DNA from: an uncultured Clostridia bacterium
GTDB lineage: Bacteria; Bacillota; Clostridia; TANB77; CAG-508
DNA: 64,000 nt
Assembly: GCA_934122155.1 (NCBI GenBank)
Contig: CAKOVX010000005.1
Span: 1-64,000, forward strand
Reading direction: 5' to 3'
Under the pieces are notes generated by a model. It searched no databases, had not been told where the DNA came from, and saw nothing but the letters and a program-made list of their open reading frames with translations. Position numbers and translations under genes: made by a program. Positions 25,617 to 34,850 of the stretch are shown here, in pieces (position 1 is the stretch's first letter; each line of letters opens with the position of its first letter).

Positions 25617-26226
25617 TTATTTAATTTTAAAATCATTATCATCTACATCATATCCATCTGATTTTAGCATTGTATCAAATACTTTCATCTCTGCATCAGT
25701 ATCAATCATATCAGATTGGTATAAATTTGATAATTGCTTTTTAAAAGCTTCATTTATTTTTTTAACCATTTTTTGTGTTGATTCCATAAATTTTTTACTG
25801 TCTTCTGTATTTAGTTTTTGATTTTCAATTTCATCATATTTAGTTAATATATTTATTGTTACTGGTAAATAATAACTAAAAAAGTTATTCATCTTTTTGT
25901 AACTATCTGGTTTCTTTTCTACTGTCTCAATTATTTTTGATACCGTAACATGTATTTCTGATATATTTTTAGCTAACTCAGAATTTTCTACTTGAGAAAC
26001 CATTTTTTGAATTTTGGTGTTTGTATTTTTAGCTTCATTTAAAGCCTCATATATATTTAACTTTTCTTGTTTTGTTTTTTCTGTTTTACTTAGTATAAGT
26101 TCTCCCGCTCCAAAAGCACTAGCTCCTATTGCTAATGATGGCAGTAACCCTATTGATAAACCTAAATATGGAACTGCAAAAAATGCTCCACCGCACTATT
26201 GCAGATATAATTGTTGAATTCTTCAC
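25617..26226 (-). pseudogene. xpaC: xpaC-like gene interrupted by one extra base
   Basis: The intact frame 25617-26003 gives the C-terminal 128 residues of an XpaC-family protein (helical, with FFSYYLPVTINILTKYDEIE and FDTMLKSDGYD). The frame continues upstream without a stop to 26192 and encodes the membrane part (FFAVPYLGLSIGLLPSLAIG and AFGAGELIL). From the GTG at 26226, with AGAGG before it, KNSTIISAIV is in another frame. Dropping one base near 26191-26193 joins them into a typical XpaC of about 203 residues. XpaC partners TelA in many Firmicutes. This is either a real frameshift or an assembly error. Confidence 0.7.
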
Positions 26227-26242
26227 TCTTTATACCTCTTTT

Positions 26243-27850
26243 TTAATTATATCCTCTTACTTCTTTAAAAGCTTTTTTTAAGTCTTGTTTTCCATCAAAA
26301 ACCTTTCCATTACTTAATGTTGCCATTTCTTGTAATTGTCTCTTTATAGCACTTCCAAACATGATAGAATATATTGGAATTTGTTTTCCATTTCTTGTAT
26401 ATGTTGATTTTAATTCTGAAATTGATCCTATATTTGCTTGTCCATCAGTCATTGCAATTATCGAAACATTGTATTTTTCTAAATCTTCTTGGCTTAGTTT
26501 CATAAGTGCCTCTATAACTGCTGGGTAAAGTGCTGTTGCACCACTAGGCTCAATTTTATTTATATTTTCTAATAATTGTTCAGTTTTTGCTCCATTATTA
26601 GTACTATAAGATTGCATTACAGTTCCGTTAAATGGTATTATATCTATTTTATCTTTTTCTGTAAATTGTAAGAAATCACTTGCGGCTTCATCAGATAAAA
26701 TATAATTCATAGCATTCATTAGTTCTTGGTGTCCTTCTCCATACATACTTCCTGAGTAATCTAAACAAAAGGCCACATGTACCGGTTTTCTTAATTCTGT
26801 CTGGTATAAATTAAGTGCCAATTTTATTACTTCTGTACTTGGATATTTAACAGGTGAAATGTATTTAGTAGTATCAATTCCCCAATCAGGGTTAAATATA
26901 CTTTTATCTACATTAGAGTTCACGCCTCCATACCATGTTCTTCTTCCTTTTGCTTGTAGTAATTTTTGACCTTCATTACTTAATATATAAGATTGTAAGT
27001 CTAAAAATATTTCTTTAGAATTTTCATCTTTATTATCAATATAAGCAAATGGTGAATCTGATATTGAAACTCCATCTATTGGGTATATTGCATATAATGT
27101 TTCTTTGCCTTGTTGTTGCAATTTTTTATTTATATTTATAATTGAAGATTCATAAGTAACTACTGCTTCATAGTCTCCATTAAGAAATAGTTCTTCCAAA
27201 AAGTCTTCGCTTCCAGATGACCTTTCTAACCCAGTAAATAGTGTAGTTAAATTTTTAGTCAATTTTTCATCTTGTAAGTTTTCTTTCTTTAATACTTCTG
27301 GGTTTCCTGCTAGTGTATACAAAAAGCCCAAATATGCAGATGCTCCACTATTAGTATTTGTTGGGTTTGACATACTAAATTTTAGCTTTCCGTCAGAAAT
27401 TGCATTTACTATGTCTTTTGTTTTTATTGTTTTGTCCATAAAGCCTAGTTCTTTAGCTTTTGACTTTTTTATTCCAAATACTATTGGGTTTATGCTTGTA
27501 TATTTTGAATTAGAAACCTTTACATCACTATTTAGCATATAAAGCCATATTGAGTTTGAAATCCAAACTGCATCATATTGTTCTCCACTGTTTAGCTTGT
27601 CCATTATGTCTAATGTTCCAGCATATTCTATGTTTATATTATATTTTTTTGTTTTTGCATAATTTTGTATTATATCTTCTAAGTCCTCATTTTCTTGACT
27701 TGCAATTATATCAAATGTTTTTTTATTAAACATATTAGTAATATTATTTTTCTTATCATTTTTTGAATCTATTTTCTCGCTTATAGAAGCAATAGCAACA
27801 AGTATAAATATTACTATTACAACAATCAAAGATACTTTTTTATTTTTCAA
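26243..27850 (-). CDS. Solute-binding domain plus von Willebrand factor A domain protein
   Basis: A 535-residue protein from TTG with GGAGGGG upstream. Residues 7-22 are a membrane anchor with no lipobox. Residues about 45-340 are a solute-binding-like domain (FDIIASQENEDLEDIIQNYA, YDAVWISNSIW, SNPTNTNSGASAYLGFLYTL). Residues about 356-530 are a vWA domain with the MIDAS motif DYSGS (364-368), the Thr in GATALYP and the Asp in AMTDGQAN. This is the first gene of the operon with xpaC, a second solute-binding protein, telA and a AAA ATPase. It probably displays a metal-dependent adhesion or assembly site outside the membrane. Confidence 0.85.
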   Translation of the reverse strand: MKNKKVSLIVVIVIFILVAIASISEKIDSKNDKKNNITNMFNKKTFDIIASQENEDLEDIIQNYAKTKKYNINIEYAGTLDIMDKLNSGEQYDAVWISNSIWLYMLNSDVKVSNSKYTSINPIVFGIKKSKAKELGFMDKTIKTKDIVNAISDGKLKFSMSNPTNTNSGASAYLGFLYTLAGNPEVLKKENLQDEKLTKNLTTLFTGLERSSGSEDFLEELFLNGDYEAVVTYESSIININKKLQQQGKETLYAIYPIDGVSISDSPFAYIDNKDENSKEIFLDLQSYILSNEGQKLLQAKGRRTWYGGVNSNVDKSIFNPDWGIDTTKYISPVKYPSTEVIKLALNLYQTELRKPVHVAFCLDYSGSMYGEGHQELMNAMNYILSDEAASDFLQFTEKDKIDIIPFNGTVMQSYSTNNGAKTEQLLENINKIEPSGATALYPAVIEALMKLSQEDLEKYNVSIIAMTDGQANIGSISELKSTYTRNGKQIPIYSIMFGSAIKRQLQEMATLSNGKVFDGKQDLKKAFKEVRGYN

Positions 27851-27960
27851 ACTTACCCCTCCTTTGTTTTATTTATTATATATGTAAATACTTTAATTGG
27901 CAATATTTTTTAAATAAATATGTTTACATTTTTTTGAGTAAAAATTACCTTTTATCCACA

Positions 27961-27989
27961 AAAAAGCACCCCTCAATAGGGTGCCCTTT
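27961..27989 (-). terminator. Terminator of the second prepilin/FGE gene
   Basis: GCACCC at 27966-27971 pairs with GGGTGC at 27979-27984, extended by AAAA/TTTT. Six U follow on the minus strand. Confidence 0.85.
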
Positions 27990-28024
27990 TGGGATGTATC
28001 ATCATTATATTTAATTTATTTTTT

Positions 28025-28041
28025 CTGGTTTATTAAGCCAG
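28025..28041 (-). promoter_or_regulatory. Post-stop hairpin, matching 11592-11608
   Basis: CTGGCTTA-A-TAAACCAG on the minus strand is an 8-bp stem with one mismatch and a 1-nt loop, 9 bases past the stop. The 40-nt segment starting at the stop codon is collinear with the one after the first gene, with differences only by transitions. Not followed by U, so not a terminator. Confidence 0.6.
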
Positions 28042-28050
28042 TAGTTAATG

Positions 28051-29437
28051 CTATTTTACATAAAGCAAGGTTCTGAAAGAAGCATTGGCAATGTTGTCAA
28101 CTGTAGAACCGCAGCTACGAAAACTTGTGTAGAATCTAGAACTGAAGTACTTATTTCCTCTATGCATACAAGGCTGAGACTGAGAAACATTTTCGTCCAC
28201 ATAAGTATAAGTGCTGTATTCGGTGGTCCACTCCCATAAATTTCCCGCCATATCAAATATATTGCATACTTTGTCTGCTTCTGTTTTTCCTGTGTTTTTT
28301 AATCCTCCTTTATTTCCGTTTTGCATTTGCATAATTAGGGTTTCCCATTGCTTGTATATATACTATTGCTGTATCCCATGCATAGCTATTTATTAAATCA
28401 CTTTCTACATAGCTATTTCCACTATACATATTTTTACTTACCATTGCTGCTTGTGGTTGACTTATAAAGTTCCATAATGTTCCAGGTATATAATTCATAC
28501 TGCTTTCGCTAAATGCTGTTGATACTTTTGATAATGGTTTTGCATTTCCATATTTTTCTGCTGTTGTTGTTCCATCTTTATTATATCCACTTCCATAGTT
28601 TGCTTCATATCTTGCTATATAAAAGCCTTTATTTACTTTTGTTTTGTTTACAAATGCTTCTAGAGCTTTTGCTGTTGTATTTGTTCCTGTTGTATCGTCT
28701 TTTTCATTTGATAGTCTATTTTTGTCACTTAGTTCATAACAATAATAATCTCCATAACCTTTAATTCCATATTTGGTATTTGCTGTTACTTTTGCTGCTG
28801 TTACTTCCATAGCTTCTGAGCCTTTTTGTACTAATGTTGGCTCTCCTGGTGTACTTTCACTTGAAGCTGCAAATGTATATCTTCCTAAAGTTATTTCTAC
28901 TGATGTTCCATCATCTTTTATTATTTTATTACTTCCATCTGCGTTTATATTACTTACTGGTACCCATACAAACTGGTTTCCTTCTTTATCTTCTATTACA
29001 ACTCCTTTTTCTACTGTGTCTCCAGAGTCATCCGCTATTTTAAATCCACCTGGTACTACTACTTGATTCTCTTTTTCATCTTTTGCTATTATTGTTTTAC
29101 TACCTGTGTTTGTTCTATCATCTGATTTCAGACTTGAATCTGTTATTTTTGATTTTTCTGTTGGTTCTTCTTTTTCTCCATTGCCATTACCAGTTTTATC
29201 ATTTATCCATTTGTCTAAATCATTTATAGCATCCAAATCGCTCTTTTTAGCATCTTCCATTATGTTGCCTGTATTTTTTGATTTGGTTAATATCCCATTT
29301 TCATTAAACAATGCATTTAAAGTTACTCCTGCTAATATTAATAGTACCACAATAGTTACCACTAGTGCTATTAACGTAATACCTTTTTGATTTGAGTAAG
29401 TTTTATTACTCATTTTTAATTTTGAATTTATTTGCAT
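28051..29437 (-). pseudogene. Second prepilin-like FGE/C-type-lectin protein gene, interrupted by a +1 frameshift
   Basis: Start ATG 29437 with AGGAGG nine bases upstream; an earlier in-frame ATG at 29524 is less likely. The protein begins with a prepilin-like helix (KGITLIALVVTIVVLLILAG, then ALFNENGIL) and continues through FVWVPV, YIARYE, YAWDTAIVYIQ up to about 28335, where the frame stops. The FGE end continues in another frame (CNIFDMAGNLWEWTTEYS, PCMHRG, then TLLYVK) to the TAG at 28051. Skipping one base near 28330 restores a single protein of about 460 residues. The 3' end is about 41% GC, above the neighbourhood but below VR1. Mutation, phase variation or assembly error are possible. 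Confidence 0.75.
28060..28200 (-). other. Possible second DGR variable repeat (VR2)
   Basis: The 3' end of the second prepilin/FGE gene shares with VR1 the EWTTE(F/Y)STY lead-in, the PC-x-x-RG anchor, the LLYVK end and the post-stop hairpin, while the 30 or so codons between differ almost completely and by 8 codons in length. Most of those codons end in C or T. This matches a variable repeat written from a different or older template, but the length difference means VR1 and VR2 do not come from one template unchanged. Confidence 0.4.
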
Positions 29438-29575
29438 TTTGCTTTTCCTCCTTTTTACTTTTGTAACTCTTTCTTGTTTTTCTTTTGACATTACTATAAT
29501 AACATAACCTTTTGTGTTTTGCAATAATCTTCTTGAATTTTATACAGTTTTTTACACTATTTTTGTATATTTAAA

Positions 29576-30085
29576 TTAAAACTTATTCAAATATATTTTA
29601 TCAGTATATAGTTTATTTGCAAATGAATATACTACTCTTTTTAGTACATATCTGTCAAAGGTTTCTTCCTTTTCTGGAATATATTCTTTTCCTGCAAAAA
29701 TAGCACTAATAGCATTTTCTAAGCTCTCACAAAAATTGTTATATACTATTTGCATTGGAATATTTTTTGTTGCAGACTTTATCATAGTTGCAATATCGTT
29801 TATGCTATATAAAGGTTTTAAAATACATATAACAAATAAATTAGCGATATGTTCTTTGTTATATTTTTTATTGATTGCTGGTTTTATAACATTATGCTTA
29901 ACATAGTTGTTTATCATGCTTTTTGTTATAACATGCCCTTCCTTTTCTTTACCAACATAATTAGCTAAAGCATTATCTAAAAAGCATATTACCTGATCCA
30001 CATATAAGTCTATGTTTGGTAATTCTTCCCACCTTGGAATATGAAAATCAGCAATTTCCTTTTCTTTATAAATTTTTTGCTCCAC
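29576..30085 (-). CDS. DUF1836 family protein
   Basis: A 169-residue protein starting at GTG. FHIPRWEELPNIDLYVDQVICFL at the N-terminus, VITKSMINNYVKHNVI (a MerR-like helix-turn-helix) near residues 53-68, and KKYNKEHIANLFVICILKPLYSI near 72-94 are the DUF1836 hallmarks. Family members are thought to be DNA-binding regulators of low-GC Gram-positives; the target is unknown. It follows the acyl-CoA ligase gene by about 45 bases on the same strand. Confidence 0.85.
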   Translation of the reverse strand: MEQKIYKEKEIADFHIPRWEELPNIDLYVDQVICFLDNALANYVGKEKEGHVITKSMINNYVKHNVIKPAINKKYNKEHIANLFVICILKPLYSINDIATMIKSATKNIPMQIVYNNFCESLENAISAIFAGKEYIPEKEETFDRYVLKRVVYSFANKLYTDKIYLNKF

Positions 30086-30129
30086 TATTTTAACTTCTCC
30101 TTTTATTTCAATACAATCTTTTGGATTAT

Positions 30130-31809
30130 TTATCTCTTAATTTTATTAGTTGTTGTTTTTGCAAATTCTTTATCTCTAATTACTACTTTTCCTATTCTCT
30201 TGTACATTGGTAATATTGAACACTCTTTTGCAATATCTTTCTTTAAAGTTTGTTCTTTATCTTTTATATCTAATTCTTTTAGTTTATCTTCATTTAAGAA
30301 TACTTCTGCACATAGTCTTACTTCGCTACCGCTTTCGTCTTTAACTCCTGATACTATTACCTCTTGAACATAAGGTATTCTCATAATATAGTTTTCTATC
30401 TCTTCTGGGAATACATTTTTTCCGTTGTCTAGAACAATTAAGTTTTTCTTTCTTCCTGTAATCATTAATTGTCCTTTATCATTTATTCTTCCATAGTCAC
30501 CTGTCCTAAACCAACCGTCTTGTAATACTTCTGCTGTTTTCTCTGGATTTTTGTAATATCCAAGCATAACTATGTCACCCTTTACGCAGATTTCTCCATC
30601 TCCTTCTGGTGTTACATCTTCAAGTTTTATTTCTACACACTCTAGTGGGAAACCAACTGTTGAACAGTCATTGCAGTAGTCCATATTAACACTAACCAAA
30701 GGTGAACATTCAGTTATTCCATATCCGTTTATTAAGTCAAGTCCTATTGTATCAAAGAATTTTCCTAGTTCAGGTCTTACTGCTGCTCCACCTGTTACTA
30801 TCTTTCTTAAATTTCCTCCAAATGCATCATGTATTGATTTGAAGAATTTTTTTCTTAAATCTATTCCTATTTTTCTAAGTCCATTGCTTACTACCATCAT
30901 TACTTTTAATATTTTATCTTTGTGGCTTTCTTTAGCATTTGACCATATTTTTTTATAAAATAGCTCTACAAATGCTGGTACTACATATATGTAGTCTGGT
31001 TTATATAGTTGTAAATTTTTAAGCACTGCTTTTAAGCTGTCATTTATACATATTGTTGAATGATGGTGTAGTGATACTAAAATTCCAGCAACTGCTTCAT
31101 ATGTGTGGTGATATGGTAAAACTGACAAACATCTATCATAAACTGTTGATACTCTTAAACCATAATATACTATGCTTATTAGGTTATGTTCTGATAACAT
31201 TACACCTTTTGCCATTCCTGTTGTTCCAGATGTATAAACAAGCATCTTTAGTTTGTTGTGATCTGGTACCATTTCAGTATATGTTTTGTCTCCACCTTCA
31301 TAAAGTTTTTTACCTTCTGCTTTAAATGTATTATATGATATGTTATTTCCTTCTGTTTTTTCTAAGTCAAATCCTATAAAATATTTTACATTTGGAGTTT
31401 TAGAGGCTATTTCTTCAATATCTTTTTGATATTTTTTTGCATAAAATAAAACTTCACTTTCACTGTCATTTAAAACATTTATTATATCACATACTGGCAA
31501 TTCTTTATCAATTGGTACAATTACACCTTTACTTTTTAATACTGTTAAATATACAGTAACCCATTTATAACTATTTTCTCCTATTACAGCTATGTGTTTA
31601 TCTGCCATATTTATAGAATTTAGTGCAGTTCCTAGTTCAAATGTATCTTCTTGAAACTCTTTATAGGTAACATCTACTACATTTCCTTTTTCGTCCTTAT
31701 ACTTAAATGCAATTTTATCTCCCGCTTGTTTTACGGCAATTTCAAGTAATTCTTTAATAGTACTTACTTTTTGAACATCATAATATTTTAATTCTTTTGT
31801 TTTTTCCAT
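30130..31809 (-). CDS. AMP-dependent long-chain acyl-CoA synthetase/ligase (second copy)
   Basis: About 559 residues from ATG 31809, with AAGGGA nine bases upstream; the in-frame ATG at 31899 has no ribosome site. Motifs: LVYTSGTTGMAKGVML (ATP/AMP loop), NGYGITECSPLVSVN, GYYKNPEKTAEVLQDGWFRT followed by GDYGRI, GRKKNLIVLDNGKNVFPEEI, and C-terminal TTTNKIKR with the catalytic Lys. It adenylates a fatty acid. Similar in length and layout to the ligase at 16743-18464, suggesting an old duplication with separate substrates or regulation. Confidence 0.9.
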   Translation of the reverse strand: MEKTKELKYYDVQKVSTIKELLEIAVKQAGDKIAFKYKDEKGNVVDVTYKEFQEDTFELGTALNSINMADKHIAVIGENSYKWVTVYLTVLKSKGVIVPIDKELPVCDIINVLNDSESEVLFYAKKYQKDIEEIASKTPNVKYFIGFDLEKTEGNNISYNTFKAEGKKLYEGGDKTYTEMVPDHNKLKMLVYTSGTTGMAKGVMLSEHNLISIVYYGLRVSTVYDRCLSVLPYHHTYEAVAGILVSLHHHSTICINDSLKAVLKNLQLYKPDYIYVVPAFVELFYKKIWSNAKESHKDKILKVMMVVSNGLRKIGIDLRKKFFKSIHDAFGGNLRKIVTGGAAVRPELGKFFDTIGLDLINGYGITECSPLVSVNMDYCNDCSTVGFPLECVEIKLEDVTPEGDGEICVKGDIVMLGYYKNPEKTAEVLQDGWFRTGDYGRINDKGQLMITGRKKNLIVLDNGKNVFPEEIENYIMRIPYVQEVIVSGVKDESGSEVRLCAEVFLNEDKLKELDIKDKEQTLKKDIAKECSILPMYKRIGKVVIRDKEFAKTTTNKIKR

Positions 31810-31949
31810 CTTTGCCAATCCCTTTCTTACATATGTATTCATTAAACTATATAATCTAGTTTTCAAAACTATTATATACATTCTTATTAGATTAGTCAAT
31901 ATTTATTCCTACTTTTTCCACTAAATCAAATATGTCATTTTAATTTAAT

Positions 31950-31977
31950 AAAGTGAGTAGTTTAAGCCACTCACTTT
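31950..31977 (-). terminator. Terminator of the DUF3298 gene
   Basis: AAGTGAGT at 31951-31958 pairs with ACTCACTT at 31969-31976. U-rich downstream on the minus strand. Confidence 0.65.
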
Positions 31978-32001
31978 GCTTTGCTATATTTTTATTTTAT
32001 T

Positions 32002-32643
32002 TCAAATTTTTATCAAAAATTCTGGCAATCCACTTGAATATGGCGCTATATCATATTGCTGAAAGTATATTACTATTCCTTTTGGTGTTAAATAATAGCT
32101 GGCAAAATTGATTGTTTCTAATATCAACTGGCAATAGTCTGGAAAATATGTCCCTGTTCCATTTTCAATTTGTTTTGCTATTTGTTTATTTATCTCTTTT
32201 ACTATATTAATTTGATAATTTGGATCTTTTTTAAAAAATGCTTGTAATGGTATTTGATATGCATGCTCTAAATCCCATGTCTGTGAACTTCTTATAGTGG
32301 AACCATGTGCTCCGCCTGTGAATGTATAATCATCAAAATATAAGCTTATTAATTTATCATTATTGTATGTTACTGTTGTCTCTCTATATAGTTCATATAT
32401 CATAATTGGATATCCTTGTTGTTTGTTATAGTCATAAGTTGCTTTTGCCTGATTATATAATTCCCCTTCTGCAAATTCTTTTAACTTTAGTGCTTCTTGT
32501 CTATTTATATGATTAAATCTTTGTTTTCCAATATCATATTGGCTTTGTGTTATTTCTGGGTACTTTATAGTGTATTTTAATATAACTTCTCCTTTGTAAT
32601 ACAACTGTTTTTCAGCAATATTTATTTTTACTTTGTTTTCCAT
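32002..32643 (-). CDS. DUF3298 (RsiV-like) domain protein
   Basis: 213 residues from ATG 32643 with TGAGG upstream. The alternative ATG at 32673 falls inside the terminator hairpin of the preceding gene and lacks a ribosome site. The C-terminal DUF3298 domain (YTFTGGAHGSTIRSSQTWDL near residues 105-124, then a ligand-like EFLIKI end) and the N-terminal DUF4163-like region resemble the extracellular domain of the anti-sigma factor RsiV and of PdaC. No signal peptide or membrane helix is present here, which is unusual for this family. A cytoplasmic role or an unrecognised export route must be assumed. Confidence 0.8.
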   Translation of the reverse strand: MENKVKINIAEKQLYYKGEVILKYTIKYPEITQSQYDIGKQRFNHINRQEALKLKEFAEGELYNQAKATYDYNKQQGYPIMIYELYRETTVTYNNDKLISLYFDDYTFTGGAHGSTIRSSQTWDLEHAYQIPLQAFFKKDPNYQINIVKEINKQIAKQIENGTGTYFPDYCQLILETINFASYYLTPKGIVIYFQQYDIAPYSSGLPEFLIKI

Positions 32644-32652
32644 ATTAAACCT

Positions 32653-32698
32653 CACAAAAACTCCTTTTTCCATATAATATGAAAAAAGGAGTTTTTGT
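32653..32698 (-). terminator. Terminator after the P-loop kinase gene
   Basis: AAAAACTCCTTTTT at 32656-32669 pairs with 32682-32696. It sits between the two genes and overlaps the false upstream start of the DUF3298 gene. Confidence 0.8.
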
Positions 32699-32701
32699 GT
32701 T

Positions 32702-33193
32702 CTAGTTTAGTTTTTCTACAAATTCTTTTGCCTTTTCTTTTAGTTCTTCTAAAGTACCATCATTTTTTATTTGATAATCATATTTATATTTATTTACATC
32801 TCTGTCAGAAATATTTGTATTTATTGCTGCAACATTTTTATTTGTAATAAGTAATGTTTTAGCATTTAAGCATTGCTTACATTTTTCAATTTCTTCGCTT
32901 TCTCTAATATGTACAAACATTATTTGTTTATCTGAATTTTTAAACTCTTCTGCCATATTAGAAATATACTTAAATGGAGCATCATTATATTCAATACCAA
33001 GCTCTTTTAAGTCTGACAAAAACTTTCTAGATTTTTCGTCTTTTTCTCCATTCCAACCTGCAAGTACCTTAGCTGCCTCTTTTACCTTATCAACAGAAGA
33101 TATATTCATTATAGGAGCATATTCAGCACAAAATTGTACAAAAGTATCTTTTCCAACTCCGCCACTTCCATTTATAACAACAATTTCTTTCAT
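32702..33193 (-). CDS. P-loop nucleotide kinase-like protein
   Basis: A 163-residue protein with Walker A GSGGVGKDTF at residues 9-18 and an overall layout of an adenylate/deoxynucleoside-monophosphate kinase (VDKVKEAAKVLAGWNG near 34-49, HIRESEEIEKCKQ near 94, and a C-terminal ISDRDVNKYKYDYQIKNDG resembling the lid/base end of dNMP kinases). The acceptor is unknown. It starts 16 bases after the metG stop, likely in an operon with metG. GAAGGA precedes the ATG. Confidence 0.65.
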   Translation of the reverse strand: MKEIVVINGSGGVGKDTFVQFCAEYAPIMNISSVDKVKEAAKVLAGWNGEKDEKSRKFLSDLKELGIEYNDAPFKYISNMAEEFKNSDKQIMFVHIRESEEIEKCKQCLNAKTLLITNKNVAAINTNISDRDVNKYKYDYQIKNDGTLEELKEKAKEFVEKLN

Positions 33194-33208
33194 CTTTTAT
33201 TCCTTCTT

Positions 33209-34774
33209 TTACTTCATCATTTCTTTAATAGCTTCTACCTCTGGTTCAGTTTCAAGTCTGGCAAATAGCATCTCTGGTTTATCAGTAACCTTGATATTAG
33301 CTAGTTTATCATAGTCAGCTAAGCTATCCCAAGTTCTTAATTCTTCTGGTATATTAAGTTGATTTAATATTTTTTCAGAAGTGTGCATCATATATGGGTT
33401 AATTAAAATAGCTATTCTACGTAAATTTTCTACTAAATGATACATTACAGACTTTAGTTCTTCTGTTTTTTCTTCTTTAAATAGTATCCATGGTGTAGTT
33501 TCATCAATATATTTATTTGTTCTAGAAATTAAATTCCATGTTTCTGTAATTGCATTGCTAATATGGTATGTGTCAAAATATTCTTCAGTGTTCTTAATTA
33601 TATTTTTTGAATATTCTTCTACTTCTTTGTCTAGTTCAGTAGTATTATTTTGATATGATTCTATTTTTCCGTCAAAGTATTTATTTATCATACCTATCGT
33701 TCTATTTAATAAGTTACCTAAGTCATTACATAAATCAAAATTAAATCTTTCAACAAATCCTTCTGGTGAAAAGCTTCCATCTTGTCCAAATGACATTTCT
33801 CTTAAAATAAAATATTTAAATGCGTCTAACCCATAACGTTCAATTATTGGTTCTGGATATATAACATTTCCCTTTGATTTAGACATTTTTCCATCTTTCA
33901 TCATAATAAAACCATGTGCATATATTTGCTTTGGTAATGGTAAATCTAATGCCATTAAGAAAATAGGCCAATAAATTCCGTGAAAGCGTATTATGTCTTT
34001 TCCAACAACATGTAAGTCTGCTGGCCAATATTTTTTCATCAAGCTATCATCATCTGATAAATAACCTAATGCTGTAATATAGTTTGTTAGTGCATCTAGC
34101 CACACATATACAACATGCTTTGGATCTTTTTTAACTTTTACTCCCCAATCAAAGCTTGTACGACTTACACATAAATCTTCTAACCCTGGTTTTAAAAAGT
34201 TATTAAATAGTTCATTTTTTCTAGACTCTGGTAATATAAAGTTTGGATTTTCATTGTAAAATTTTATAAGCCTATCTGCATATTTTTTCATATTGAAAAA
34301 ATATGCCTCTTCTTTCATCTTTTTTACTTCTCTACCACAATCTGGGCACTTTCCATCTACTAGTTGAGTTTCAGTAAAATATGTCTCACATGGCATACAA
34401 TACCAGCCTTCATATTCTGATTTATATATGTCTCCTTGTTCCATTAGTCTATCAAAAATCTCTTCCACTGCTTTGGTATGTCTTTCGTCTGTTGTTCTAA
34501 TAAAGTCATCATATTCTATTTCCATTAGCTTCCACAATTTTTTAGTTTCTTCAGCCATTTCATCAACATGTTCTTGTGGTGTTTTTTGTTTTGCCTCAGC
34601 TACTTTTTGTATTTTTTGACCATGCTCGTCCATTCCAGTAAGCATGTATGTGTCAAATCCTCTTGCTTTTTTATATCTTTTTATAGTATTTGCTAAAGCT
34701 GTTGTATATGCTGTTCCTATATGAAACTTTCCACTTGGGTAATAAATGGGGGTTGTTATATAAAACTTTTGCAT
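33209..34774 (-). CDS. metG: Methionyl-tRNA synthetase
   Basis: A 521-residue class I aminoacyl-tRNA synthetase. The HIGH-type motif is FHIGTAYT at residues 18-25, and KMSKSKGNV lies near residue 300. A zinc-binding insert has CMPCETYF and CPDCGREVKK (four Cys). The C-terminal anticodon-binding helices follow. It is the short form without the C-terminal tRNA-binding (Trbp111-like) domain found in longer MetG proteins. It charges tRNA-Met in the cytoplasm. Strong AGGAGG upstream. Confidence 0.97.
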   Translation of the reverse strand: MQKFYITTPIYYPSGKFHIGTAYTTALANTIKRYKKARGFDTYMLTGMDEHGQKIQKVAEAKQKTPQEHVDEMAEETKKLWKLMEIEYDDFIRTTDERHTKAVEEIFDRLMEQGDIYKSEYEGWYCMPCETYFTETQLVDGKCPDCGREVKKMKEEAYFFNMKKYADRLIKFYNENPNFILPESRKNELFNNFLKPGLEDLCVSRTSFDWGVKVKKDPKHVVYVWLDALTNYITALGYLSDDDSLMKKYWPADLHVVGKDIIRFHGIYWPIFLMALDLPLPKQIYAHGFIMMKDGKMSKSKGNVIYPEPIIERYGLDAFKYFILREMSFGQDGSFSPEGFVERFNFDLCNDLGNLLNRTIGMINKYFDGKIESYQNNTTELDKEVEEYSKNIIKNTEEYFDTYHISNAITETWNLISRTNKYIDETTPWILFKEEKTEELKSVMYHLVENLRRIAILINPYMMHTSEKILNQLNIPEELRTWDSLADYDKLANIKVTDKPEMLFARLETEPEVEAIKEMMK

Positions 34775-34802
34775 ATGTTTTCCTCCTTTTTTGCTTCCTT
34801 TA

Positions 34803-34841
34803 AAATAAACTGTTGAATACTTTTATTACAACAGTTTATTT
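34803..34841 (-). terminator. Terminator after the small membrane protein gene
   Basis: AAATAAACTGTTG at 34803-34815 pairs perfectly with 34829-34841; U-rich on the minus strand. Confidence 0.8.
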
Positions 34842-34850
34842 TTATTTGTT

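Noticed and set aside
28310..28340. Programmed frameshift in the second prepilin/FGE gene
   Set aside because: No slippery heptamer with downstream structure fits the required +1 shift, so mutation or sequencing error is simpler.
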